A stretch of 64,000 nt of DNA from an uncultured Crocinitomix sp. (GTDB lineage Bacteria; Bacteroidota; Bacteroidia; Flavobacteriales_D; Crocinitomicaceae). The stretch lies in the NCBI GenBank assembly GCA_937136425.1, contig CAKZON010000037.1, forward strand, positions 62,001-126,000, read 5' to 3'. Below, piece by piece: positions 43,984 to 52,047 of this stretch (position 1 is its first letter; each line of letters starts with the position of its first letter). The position numbers and the translations under genes were made by a program. Below the pieces are notes generated by a model. That model was given only the letters and a program-made list of their open reading frames with translations, ran no database searches and was not told the origin of the DNA.

Positions 43984-45030
43984 TTATTTACCAAATAAAA
44001 CGTCCATATAAATTGGCAAATGGTCTGAGTATCCGCCGTGGAATCTAAAACCGATATAGGTTCTATTGGTTATTTTTCCAACCCCGTCTTTTTCTGGTTC
44101 TAACAAAAAATCAGCATCAAATATTTGTGCCAATTCTTGTTTTGAATATAAAGCACTGGCTGTATCTATTATTCCTTTGCTCACAACAAATTGATCCAAA
44201 ATACCCCACTCATGATCGTATTTATGGGTGCCTTTTTTGAATTCATATTGCCAAATCATATTTAATAGATCGTCTTGCTTCATTTCAGCAATTGATTTTT
44301 TTGCTTTCATGATGTCTAACATGCTCTCGTCATCCGGATGGTCATTAAAATCGCCCATGGCAATTATGTTCGCAGTTGGAACTACTGATGTAATGGAATC
44401 AAATTTAGCACGTAAAACTGTTGCAGCAAAATTCCGTTTTGGCACCGTTGCTAATTGCCCGCCATAACGACTTGGCCAGTGATTCACAAATAAGTGCAAT
44501 GTGTCCTTGCCAACCAACCCTTTCGTATATGAAATATCTCTTGTTGGACGGCTACCTTCTTCAGGAAATTTAAGTTTAATAGATTCGAAAGAGAGTAATT
44601 CAAAATAGTTGGGACGATAAAGAAGTGCTACATCAATTCCTCGCTGATCATCACAATCATGAAAGGCAATTTTATAACCGAATTTTTTTAATGGAGAATC
44701 GTTGACTAAATCATTTAGGCAATTAATGTTTTCTACCTCACACAGTCCAATAACGGCAGGTGGCTCCCATTCTCCCAATGCCAATGCCGTTTTACAAATC
44801 TTATTTATTTTCTCTTTATACCTCCAAAAAGTCCAATGACGCATACCGTCTTCTGTAAATTCATCATCATTTTTAATGGAGTCGTTGGTAGGGTAAAATA
44901 GGTTTTCAACATTGTAAAACATAATCCTAACCCCAGTTTGATCAACTTGAGGGTTTTGTGCATTGGCGTACATCCCAATCAACATGCAAAGGAATAAACC
45001 TATCGTTTTAGTTTGAAAGAAACCCACCAT
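43984..45030 (-). CDS. Secreted endonuclease/exonuclease/phosphatase-fold protein
   Basis: 348 aa with signal peptide MVGFFQTKTIGLFLCMLIGM then YANAQ. EEP-fold motifs are clear: RIMFYNVENLFYPTND (metal site), IGLCEVENINCLNDL (catalytic Glu), LFVNHWPSRYGGQ, IAMGDFNDHPDDESM, and the C-terminal SDHLPIYMDVLF (Asp-His). Family members cleave nucleic acids or phosphoesters such as nucleotides and sphingolipids; the form with NVENLF is common in Bacteroidota as an extracellular nuclease/phosphatase. Its start overlaps the end of the upstream 139-aa gene by 31 nt, so the two are probably co-translated. Confidence 0.87.
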   Translation of the reverse strand: MVGFFQTKTIGLFLCMLIGMYANAQNPQVDQTGVRIMFYNVENLFYPTNDSIKNDDEFTEDGMRHWTFWRYKEKINKICKTALALGEWEPPAVIGLCEVENINCLNDLVNDSPLKKFGYKIAFHDCDDQRGIDVALLYRPNYFELLSFESIKLKFPEEGSRPTRDISYTKGLVGKDTLHLFVNHWPSRYGGQLATVPKRNFAATVLRAKFDSITSVVPTANIIAMGDFNDHPDDESMLDIMKAKKSIAEMKQDDLLNMIWQYEFKKGTHKYDHEWGILDQFVVSKGIIDTASALYSKQELAQIFDADFLLEPEKDGVGKITNRTYIGFRFHGGYSDHLPIYMDVLFGK

Positions 45031-45419
45031 AAAATTGAAAATAATAATGTTGCCAAAAATAATACTAATGCTATTTTTAAGAATAGCGGATTGGAAAAAG
45101 TTAACTTAGTTGTAACGCCATTAACCAATCCATTAATAGGCGTAAACCCAATTGCTAACCAAAAGCTTATATAAGACAATGTTAGCCCTGTATCTTGCAC
45201 TCCCTTTGCCAATATGTTACGGCGTAGTTCTTCAAAATACAACTTGAACGGCAATTGAATTAAATATTTCAAAAAACGCTCGATTAAATATACACCTAAA
45301 ATAATCCCCGTCCAAGCAAAAATTTGTGAACGGGGAATATCAAAGATTTCGCTGGCATACGTCAGCCCAAAATAGACTGCAATGATGGTTAAAACTAGAA
45401 GTATTGCTGTTTTAATCAT
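45000..45419 (-). CDS. Small four-helix membrane protein, function unknown
   Basis: 139 aa with about four hydrophobic segments (TAILLVLTIIAVYFGL, FAWTGIILGVYLIERFL, YISFWLAIGFTPINGLV, LFLKIALVLFLATLLFSILWW). I do not recognise a family; it is not NfeD although it lies next to an SPFH gene. It lies 16 nt downstream of the SPFH gene and overlaps the endonuclease-fold gene by 31 nt, so the three form one minus-strand operon. A role in the membrane with the SPFH protein is only inferred from position. Confidence 0.72.
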   Translation of the reverse strand: MIKTAILLVLTIIAVYFGLTYASEIFDIPRSQIFAWTGIILGVYLIERFLKYLIQLPFKLYFEELRRNILAKGVQDTGLTLSYISFWLAIGFTPINGLVNGVTTKLTFSNPLFLKIALVLFLATLLFSILWWVSFKLKR

Positions 45420-45435
45420 ACCAACTTTTTAAATA

Positions 45436-46362
45436 CTAGTCGTCATCTCCACTAGCTTCTTCCAATTTCTTACCAACTAATGTTCCGTTGATAATTTGAC
45501 TTTGGAAATCAGCCATAGCACTAGGAGAATGTGGAATTAAAATGGAAGTGTTTTTTCCATTTTGTCCAATGTTGTTTAATGTGTCAAAATATTGCGTCAA
45601 TAATACAAATTGCATTACTTCTTCATGCGTAATATCTTTCAACGTCTTTTGGAAATCTTCTACAGATTCTTTGAAACCACGCACAATTTCTAAACGTTGC
45701 TGTGCAATACCTTCACCAGATAGTCTTTTAGATTCTGCATCTGCTTCAGCCGCTTTTACAACTGTAATTTTATCAGCTTCTGCATTTTCCATTGTTGCTT
45801 CCTTGTCTCTTTTCGCAGCATTAATTCTGTTCATTGAGTCCTTTACATTTGAATCAGGATCAATATCAGTAATTAGTGCTTTTACAATAGAGTACCCGTA
45901 GTCATCCATTGAGTCTGAAAGGTTTTGACGAACAGCTTTTGCAATGTCTTCTTTCTTTGCAAATACATCATCTAATTCCATTTTTGGAACCTCTGCACGT
46001 ACATCATCAAAGATATATGAAGCAATTTGGTGTCTGTGATTGTCTAAAGCATAATGCGCATCAAAAATCTTGTCACTCATTACTTGGAACTGCACAGAAA
46101 CGCGTAAGTGAACGAATACATCATCTCTCGTTTTAGTTTCAACATCAACATCCAATTGTTGCACACGCATATTAATTACGCCTGATTTTTGATCAATAAA
46201 TGGGATGATCATGCCGAAACCTGGTTTTGCCATTCGTTTGAATTTACCAAGTCGTTGGATTACATATATTTTCTTTTCAGGTACAATAATGACCGATTTA
46301 ATAATTAATAACAGCAGGATGACCCCGCCGATTACCATGGGGATTAATTCTTCTTCATTCAT
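45436..46362 (-). CDS. SPFH/Band 7 (stomatin-like) membrane protein
   Basis: 308 aa. One N-terminal membrane helix (MVIGGVILLLLIIKSVIIV) is followed by a Band 7/SPFH domain (KKIYVIQRLGKFKRMAKPGF through VRAEVPKMELDDVFAKKEDI), a coiled-coil stretch rich in Ala/Glu/Lys (INAAKRDKEATMENAEADKI), and an acidic tail. SPFH proteins form membrane-associated rings that organise membranes or proteases, e.g. HflKC, QmcA and slipins. It reads like a QmcA/slipin-type member. First gene of a three-gene operon with a small membrane protein and a secreted endonuclease-fold protein. Confidence 0.9.
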   Translation of the reverse strand: MNEEELIPMVIGGVILLLLIIKSVIIVPEKKIYVIQRLGKFKRMAKPGFGMIIPFIDQKSGVINMRVQQLDVDVETKTRDDVFVHLRVSVQFQVMSDKIFDAHYALDNHRHQIASYIFDDVRAEVPKMELDDVFAKKEDIAKAVRQNLSDSMDDYGYSIVKALITDIDPDSNVKDSMNRINAAKRDKEATMENAEADKITVVKAAEADAESKRLSGEGIAQQRLEIVRGFKESVEDFQKTLKDITHEEVMQFVLLTQYFDTLNNIGQNGKNTSILIPHSPSAMADFQSQIINGTLVGKKLEEASGDDD

Positions 46363-46549
46363 GATTTTATAAGTTTGTTTAGTTTAATAATATCAACCCA
46401 GATTAGTAATTAATCATCCGTCGATTATTCATAGGGTTAAATATAGTAAAAAAACAGATTCAAAAATTATAAAAAGCTATTTTTTTTAGTTTTGTGCTAA
46501 AAAAAATGGCTCAACTCTTGATGTAAGAGAATTTAGCTCTAAAATTGTT

Positions 46550-47242
46550 CTAAGATTTTACTCTTAGTTGAAATCCCGTTTGGTGAAAAGTGTCGATTGA
46601 GACTGTTGGATCATCTTTTAATCGCTTTCTTAATTTGGTAATGTATACATCCATGCTTCGTTTGGTGAAATAATTTTCTTCTTCCCAAATATTGAGCAAA
46701 GCCTCAGTTCTTGGCATTACATTATTTTCGTATTTGCATAGCAAAGCCAATAAGTTACTTTCTTTAGGTGATAGTTTTACTTCGTTTTCAGAAGTGATGA
46801 GCATGCGGTCTTTTGGCAAAAACTGAAACATTCCAAATTTATATTCATTAGCTTCTTTCAGTTCAATACGGTCATTTTTGCGATTAAATAATGCAGATAT
46901 TTTAAGGAGTAAAATTTCTGTATCAAATGGTTTGGTGAGGTAGTCATCTGCTCCTATGGCATAACCTTCTTTAATGTCAACTTTTGCATTTTTTGCGGTT
47001 AAAAAAAACAACGGCGTATTTTTTTCCTTTGCTTTTATTTTTTTTGCCAAGGTAAAACCATCCATGTGAGGAAGCATGATATCTAAAATGCACAAATCAA
47101 AATCATTTTGCACAAATACGGAATATGCTTCGGTGCCTGTTTTGCACCAAGTTGTTTCATAATTAGATAGCTCCAGATAATTCTGTAATAAGGAACCAAA
47201 ATTTTCCTCATCCTCTACCAATAAAATTTTTTTTAATGACAT
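46550..47242 (-). CDS. OmpR-family response regulator
   Basis: 230 aa. Receiver domain with phosphoacceptor Asp in LCILDIMLPHMDGF and Lys in YLTKPFDTE; C-terminal winged-helix domain (LSPKESNLLALLCKYENN, RSMDVYITKLRKRLKDDP). It overlaps the 3' end of the histidine kinase gene by 10 nt, and the pair looks like the RprY/RprX type of Bacteroidota. The kinase is upstream on the same strand. Target genes are not known. A palindrome in the upstream region (48874-48895) could be its own binding site. Confidence 0.94.
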   Translation of the reverse strand: MSLKKILLVEDEENFGSLLQNYLELSNYETTWCKTGTEAYSVFVQNDFDLCILDIMLPHMDGFTLAKKIKAKEKNTPLFFLTAKNAKVDIKEGYAIGADDYLTKPFDTEILLLKISALFNRKNDRIELKEANEYKFGMFQFLPKDRMLITSENEVKLSPKESNLLALLCKYENNVMPRTEALLNIWEEENYFTKRSMDVYITKLRKRLKDDPTVSIDTFHQTGFQLRVKS

Positions 47243-48777
47243 AGCGGAAATTCAATTATTACTGTAGTGCCAGCGTTTAATTCACTTTCAATTTTTATGG
47301 ATCCTTCCATTTTAAAAACCATGTATTTAACAAAACTAAGCCCTAGTCCAAATCCTTTTGTATTGTGAATATTGCCTTTTTGAGCCCGGTAAAAATTGTC
47401 AAACGCTTTGCTCACCTGATCTTTAGACATTCCAATTCCTTGATCTTTAATTTTTACTTGCACTTTATCTCCGACAACCGAAGTTGTAATTGCAATTTCA
47501 GGTTGATTGGGAGAGTATTTTATACTATTTTCTATCACATTTGAAAAAACATTTTCTAAATGATAAGCATTAGCATTTACATAGAGATTATCAATCAGAT
47601 TTAGCTTTACAACGCAATTTCGATCATCAATGAGTAATGATAATTTCTCAATTGATTCGTTAATTCCGTCATTTATAGCTACGCGACTCAACGCAATGTC
47701 AACATCATTTTGTTTTAATGAGGCCACTTCTAAAATGGTTTCAATATGTCGAATTAGTTTATCTTTTTCTGCTTTAATAATTTCTATATAATCCTGCACT
47801 TTTTCGGTGTCATTGGCAACTTTCGGATGAATAATAGAATCGGCAGCTAAAGAAATTGAAGCAAGCGGGGTTTTAAATTCGTGCGTCATGTTGTTAATGA
47901 AATCAGACTTGATAGCACTAATAGTTTTATGTTTTATGACTAAACGGATAGAGTAAATAAAGACGAAAACAATTATGGCTATAAAAACCAATGATAACAG
48001 AATCATGATTAAAATTTGTTGCCAAATTGATTCGTTATTATTAGACATATTAAGGTATAGTGTATACCTGTCAGGGTGTATAATATCATCTTTAAATAAA
48101 GGGATTTGATAATCCCACTCAGCATTTTTGTTTGGTTGAATAGCAAAGTTTTGGTTTAAATCGTCATATACTGCCCAATCATCTGGAGTTTTAAGTCCCA
48201 TGGCATAAGTTTCTTTGACCAGTTCATCACTAAATTCAATACTGTCTAGTCTAATATCGCCGAGTTCGGTACCTACTTCAAATTGAATACGTTCAAAAAT
48301 ATCATTAATTTCGTTTAGGCGCACTTGTAGCGAATGATCTTCAGAATTCTTAAAGATATAATGAATGCTGTCCTTGTCTCCATAATAAGACATGTCGCTG
48401 AATGATAAACTATCACTTGATAAGATTCTTACTTCGACTTGCGTATTTGCTAGAGAATCTCCTTCAGAGAAATCTTGATAATAGGTTATTTTAATCGAGT
48501 CTTCATTAGTAATTGTGTCACATATTGAATGATCATCAAATTCAATTTGTCGTTCTGGGAAAATTGGATTCGACTCTGATGCCGAAGCAATAAATGCGAG
48601 CGAATTAAAATCAGACATGCCTTGCTCAACATTGGCTGCTACTTGATGAACTTTATGATCGATTAACTTCCGTTTTTCTACCAATGATTGTTCTATCCAC
48701 TTGTACTGAATAAAGATAATACCAATTAACGCAAGCGTCATTGAAGTAATCAAAACAGGAATAGTTCTGGTTCTCAT
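47233..48777 (-). CDS. Sensor histidine kinase (RprX-like)
   Basis: 514 aa. Two membrane helices (residues about 7-24 and 255-279) enclose a periplasmic domain of about 230 residues. The kinase core has the H box NNMTHEFKTPLASISL, N box NVFSNVIENSIKYSPN, G boxes IKDQGIGMSKDQVS and GFGLGLSFVKYM. Its cognate regulator follows with a 10-nt overlap. The signal is unknown; the periplasmic region is not a recognised Cache or PAS domain. First gene of its operon, divergent from the 159-aa gene. Confidence 0.93.
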   Translation of the reverse strand: MRTRTIPVLITSMTLALIGIIFIQYKWIEQSLVEKRKLIDHKVHQVAANVEQGMSDFNSLAFIASASESNPIFPERQIEFDDHSICDTITNEDSIKITYYQDFSEGDSLANTQVEVRILSSDSLSFSDMSYYGDKDSIHYIFKNSEDHSLQVRLNEINDIFERIQFEVGTELGDIRLDSIEFSDELVKETYAMGLKTPDDWAVYDDLNQNFAIQPNKNAEWDYQIPLFKDDIIHPDRYTLYLNMSNNNESIWQQILIMILLSLVFIAIIVFVFIYSIRLVIKHKTISAIKSDFINNMTHEFKTPLASISLAADSIIHPKVANDTEKVQDYIEIIKAEKDKLIRHIETILEVASLKQNDVDIALSRVAINDGINESIEKLSLLIDDRNCVVKLNLIDNLYVNANAYHLENVFSNVIENSIKYSPNQPEIAITTSVVGDKVQVKIKDQGIGMSKDQVSKAFDNFYRAQKGNIHNTKGFGLGLSFVKYMVFKMEGSIKIESELNAGTTVIIEFPLCH

Positions 48778-48873
48778 AATACAAATGTAAGGGCATAAAA
48801 TGAAGGTTTTAAGACTTTAACCTTTTTTAACCCGCTTAAATCGAAGTATGTAAATAGTAATCATAAGTGAAAT

Positions 48874-48895
48874 AAATACTCAGTAGTGAGTATTT
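48874..48895. promoter_or_regulatory. Perfect 9-bp palindrome in a divergent intergenic region
   Basis: AAATACTCA (48874-48882) and TGAGTATTT (48887-48895) with a 4-nt spacer lie between the divergent histidine kinase and 159-aa genes. The symmetry fits a regulator operator; there is no T-run, so it is not a terminator. Confidence 0.45.
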
Positions 48896-48950
48896 GAGAT
48901 GGTTTCGCTATGATGTAATCTTGCAAACTCTAGTATTTAAATGATTAAAA

Positions 48951-49430
48951 ATGAGAGTTATGACAACTACTGTTTTAAAAAACTTTAACCGTATTATATT
49001 AATCTTTACTGTAATAGTATTGAGTACAAGTGCCCTAAAGATTAAAGAAGCGAAGCGATATTCTGAGCGGGATACATTTTATTATATGGTAGGATATTAT
49101 TCGGAAGATTCTTTTGGAAGAAATACTGTGCGGTATAGCGGTTTGTTTGCTATTTACAGGTATGATAGTAAAATTGATCAAAAAGTTTCAGACATAGAGG
49201 AGCAGTTTGAAGCATATATGATTGAAGAGTTTAAAAGGTGGAATGATTCCGGGTCAATATCAAAAGAGTCGATACAAGATATTAAAGAAAATACCATGAT
49301 CACGTGGTTTTATCGTAAAACAAGAAAAAGCACATTGCGTAGCTTTGAAAAATACTTGAAGCAAAAGCAAAAAAAGTTTAATTATCGATATACGTTTGAA
49401 TCTGGATTTAATTACAAAGAAAATGTATAG
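48951..49430 (+). CDS. Hypothetical protein with N-terminal membrane/signal segment
   Basis: 159 aa. Hydrophobic N-terminus (MRVMTTTVLKNFNRIILIFT then VIVLSTSAL) followed by a charged, Tyr/Phe-rich helical part ending in a Lys/Gln-rich segment (KKFNYRYTFESGFNYKENV). No family recognised. The ATG at 48951 is used; 48960 (MTTT) is another choice. It is divergent from the two-component genes, which may control it, and is followed by the fabD promoter. Confidence 0.6.
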   Translation: MRVMTTTVLKNFNRIILIFTVIVLSTSALKIKEAKRYSERDTFYYMVGYYSEDSFGRNTVRYSGLFAIYRYDSKIDQKVSDIEEQFEAYMIEEFKRWNDSGSISKESIQDIKENTMITWFYRKTRKSTLRSFEKYLKQKQKKFNYRYTFESGFNYKENV

Positions 49431-49486
49431 AGGATATTAAGTAGTTTACCAATGATTGGGAGTTGATAATCTATTAACAGGAAATC

Positions 49487-49515
49487 TTGCCCCAAAACCA
49501 AAAAGCCTATATTTG
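49487..49515 (+). promoter_or_regulatory. Promoter of fabD (-33/-7)
   Basis: A TTG at 49487-49489 and TATATTTG at 49508-49515, spaced by 18 nt, fit the Bacteroidota sigma-70 pattern TTTG/TTG-N19-TAnnTTTG well. Transcription would begin near 49522, leaving a short leader of about 18 nt before the ATG at 49540. Confidence 0.6.
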
Positions 49516-49539
49516 TCCTAAATTTTAAAGGAATAAAAT

Positions 49540-50430
49540 ATGAAAGCTTATGTATTTCCTGGGCAAGGTGCTCAATTTGTAGGAATGGGTAAAGATCTTT
49601 ACGATAACTCTACTTTGGCTAAGGATATGTTTGAAAAAGCCAACGAGATTTTGGGGTTTCGAATTACCGACATTATGTTTGAAGGAACGGCGGATGAATT
49701 GAAGCAAACGAAAGTAACACAGCCCGCAATCTTTTTACATTCAGTTATTTTAGCAAAAGTTTTAGGAGATGATTTTAAACCAGAAATGGTTGCAGGTCAT
49801 TCATTAGGAGAACTTTCTGCATTAGTTGCAAATGGTGTTTTAAACTTCGAAGATGGATTGAAATTGGTTTCGCAAAGAGCCTTAGCAATGCAAAAAGCAT
49901 GTGAGGTTGAGCCTTCAACCATGGCTGCAATTTTAGGGTTAGAAGATGCCGTTGTAGAAAAAGCTTGTGATGATATTGATGGAGTAGTAGTTGCTGCAAA
50001 TTATAACTGTCCTGGACAATTAGTAATTTCTGGTGCTATTGGTGCTATTGATACTGCTTGTGAGGTATTAACTGAAGCAGGAGCGCGCCGTGCATTAAAA
50101 TTACCTGTAGGTGGAGCTTTTCACTCTCCTTTAATGGAGCCAGCACGTGAAGAATTAGCAGCTGCAATTGCCGCAACAGAGTTTAATGAACCAATTTGTC
50201 CGGTTTATCAAAACGTAACAGCAACAGCCGTTTTAAATCCTTCTGAGATTAAAGAAAATTTAATGGCACAATTAACTGCTCCAGTAAAATGGACACAAAC
50301 AATGCAACAAATGATTGCGGATGGTTGTGAATCTGTAACTGAAGTTGGACCAGGAAAAGTTTTACAAGGTTTATTTAAAAAAATCGATCGTAAGTTCCCT
50401 ACTGAAAGCGCCGCTTTGGCAGCTGAATAG
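49540..50430 (+). CDS. fabD: Malonyl-CoA-ACP transacylase
   Basis: 296 aa. FabD loads malonyl groups from CoA onto acyl carrier protein for fatty acid synthesis. The N-terminal YVFPGQGAQFVGMGKDL, the nucleophile Ser88 in AGHSLGELSALVA, the Arg of LVSQRALAMQKAC, and the second catalytic His in GGAFHSPLMEPA are all present, as is GPGKVLQGLFKK. Length equals the family norm. It has its own promoter and terminator and no other fab gene is beside it. Confidence 0.96.
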   Translation: MKAYVFPGQGAQFVGMGKDLYDNSTLAKDMFEKANEILGFRITDIMFEGTADELKQTKVTQPAIFLHSVILAKVLGDDFKPEMVAGHSLGELSALVANGVLNFEDGLKLVSQRALAMQKACEVEPSTMAAILGLEDAVVEKACDDIDGVVVAANYNCPGQLVISGAIGAIDTACEVLTEAGARRALKLPVGGAFHSPLMEPAREELAAAIAATEFNEPICPVYQNVTATAVLNPSEIKENLMAQLTAPVKWTQTMQQMIADGCESVTEVGPGKVLQGLFKKIDRKFPTESAALAAE

Positions 50431-50454
50431 GTAGATTGTAATTATATAGAATTT

Positions 50455-50508
50455 AAAGTCCTAAAGCGCATTGAGGTTCTCAAAATGCACTTTAGGACTT
50501 TTTTTTTA
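50455..50508 (+). terminator. Intrinsic terminator of fabD
   Basis: Long imperfect stem: AAAGTCCTAAAG (50455-50466) with CTTTAGGACTTT (50490-50501), extended inward by GCATT/AATGC, then a T-run, 24 nt after the stop. Confidence 0.9.
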
Positions 50509-50561
50509 GTTACTTTTTCAACCATATGACATTTATGAATAACAAACAAAACGTTATTCAG

Positions 50562-51233
50562 ATGAAACAAAAATTTTTAATTCTAATCATAGCATTTGTA
50601 GCAGGAATCTCTCGTGCTCAAGATGTTGCTAGTGCAAATGTCCTAGTTACAGATTTTAGTGATGCTCCAATTATTGGGGCTCAAATTCAATTTTTCGATA
50701 CTAAAAAAAACGTCACCATTACTGGTGTTTCAGACGGTAAAGGCAAATTCATTATAGACTTACCTGCCGGTTGGTATAATATTCGACTGAAAAGTGTTGG
50801 GAAGTCCAAAGATTATTCTGCGATTCAAATTCCAGAGCTTGGTCCAAATGAAGTGTATAATGACATTAATATTATTATCCAATACGAAGAAGAGTCTTCT
50901 TTTACGCTAAGTAATTTACATTTTGAAACCAATAAATCAGTAATTAAGAAAGAATCTTTTAATGAGTTAGATGAACTAGTGAGTTACTTGAAGTTAAAGC
51001 CAGAATTAAAAATAGAAGTTGGGGGACATACAGATAGTGAAGGAACTGACGCATCTAATTTGTTGCTTTCTGAAAATAGAGCGAAAGCTGTTAAGGCTTA
51101 TTTAGTGAAAAAGGGCATAGACGCTAGCCGAATTGTTGCAAAAGGATACGGGGAAGCTAAACCAATAGCTGAAAATGATTCAGCAAATGGCCGTGCGTTA
51201 AACCGGCGTACCGAAATTCAAATTATCGAATAA
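50562..51233 (+). CDS. OmpA-family protein with carboxypeptidase-regulatory-like domain
   Basis: 223 aa from the ATG at 50562, giving signal peptide MKQKFLILIIAFVAGISRAQ; starts at 50526/50535 would add up to 12 residues and are less likely. Residues about 22-105 are a carboxypeptidase-regulatory-like beta-sandwich (VTDFSDAPIIGAQIQFFDT), and the rest is an OmpA C-terminal peptidoglycan-binding domain (LHFETNKSVIKKESFNELDE, GGHTDSEGTDASNLLLSENR, GYGEAKPIAEND, NRRTEIQI). It likely sits in the periplasm or outer membrane, tying the envelope to peptidoglycan. Single gene, convergent with the next. Confidence 0.9.
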   Translation: MKQKFLILIIAFVAGISRAQDVASANVLVTDFSDAPIIGAQIQFFDTKKNVTITGVSDGKGKFIIDLPAGWYNIRLKSVGKSKDYSAIQIPELGPNEVYNDINIIIQYEEESSFTLSNLHFETNKSVIKKESFNELDELVSYLKLKPELKIEVGGHTDSEGTDASNLLLSENRAKAVKAYLVKKGIDASRIVAKGYGEAKPIAENDSANGRALNRRTEIQIIE

Positions 51234-51246
51234 ATTGATTGTGTAA

Positions 51247-51900
51247 CTATCTTTTCAAAGTTCTAGCATAAGTTTTGACATACCAAACGATTTGAGAATG
51301 TTTAAACAACATGATTAATGCAAAGAATTGGACGGCTAAAAAGCTCCAGACAAAAAAGTTAATACCAGTATTATAATAAAGACCCAAACCAATTGAAAAA
51401 AGCAAATTGAAGAGGAGTACGGCAAAACCTAGCACGGCTCCTTTCCAATTGCCTTTTTTTGCTAAGTAAATAGCAAAGAAAGTAAGCTGTATAATTAGAG
51501 CAAAATAGCTGATGTAGGCAATTGTTTTTAAACTAAAATTGAGGGAGTTAAACTCTTCTTTTTGGTACAAATTAAATAGGACATAAACCAATTGTATCAG
51601 TAGAATCAGTGCTCCAACTTTTAGAGGTATTAATGTTCTTTTTAATAGTTTGATTGGGTGCCCGGCGGACTGTTTGACGTGGCGGTTGTTGAGCATTACA
51701 GTAAATCCTTCTGTCTTATTAATGAATTTCAGAAATAATTGATCACCGCTAGTTAATTCAAGTTTTTTTCCACTTCCTAGTTCTTTGTGGTTTGAAAACT
51801 CTCCAATTACTACCCCGTCATAATTTATTATCGCACGGTTTATTGTCAATTCCAGATTTATATTCAAAAGCTTTTCAGCAACATTGTAATCGTAAACCAT
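51247..51900 (-). CDS. Membrane protein of unknown function
   Basis: 217 aa. The N-terminal 90 residues are soluble and beta-rich (INYDGVVIGEFSNHKELGSG, LELTSGDQLFLKFI), then four hydrophobic segments (LIPLKVGALILLIQLVYVLF, TIAYISYFALIIQLTFFAI, AVLGFAVLLFNLLFSIGLG, FVWSFLAVQFFALIML). No family is recognised. Convergent with the OmpA-family gene; the terminator of the pdh genes lies upstream of its start. Confidence 0.72.
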   Translation of the reverse strand: MVYDYNVAEKLLNINLELTINRAIINYDGVVIGEFSNHKELGSGKKLELTSGDQLFLKFINKTEGFTVMLNNRHVKQSAGHPIKLLKRTLIPLKVGALILLIQLVYVLFNLYQKEEFNSLNFSLKTIAYISYFALIIQLTFFAIYLAKKGNWKGAVLGFAVLLFNLLFSIGLGLYYNTGINFFVWSFLAVQFFALIMLFKHSQIVWYVKTYARTLKR

Positions 51901-51991
51901 ATTTATTTAATGGATTATAACTCTAAATTAGAATGACGCTTACTGTTTTCTGCCCTTACAAAATGTCTTTATATACACCTTCGTAGTAAAG

Positions 51992-52024
51992 AAAAAGCCC
52001 TGGTAAAAATTACCAAGGCTTTTC
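51992..52024 (-). terminator. Terminator of the pdhA-pdhC transcripts
   Basis: AAAAGCC (51993-51999) with GGCTTTT (52017-52023) and inner TGGTAA/TTACCA, one C-A mismatch and a 3-nt loop; on the minus strand it is followed by a T-rich tract. It lies 24 nt beyond the pdhC stop. Confidence 0.75.
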
Positions 52025-52047
52025 AAATTATTTTTGATCAATTGATT

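Noticed and set aside
45542..45901. 119-codon frame opposite the SPFH gene
   Set aside because: Antisense shadow of a clear SPFH coding region.
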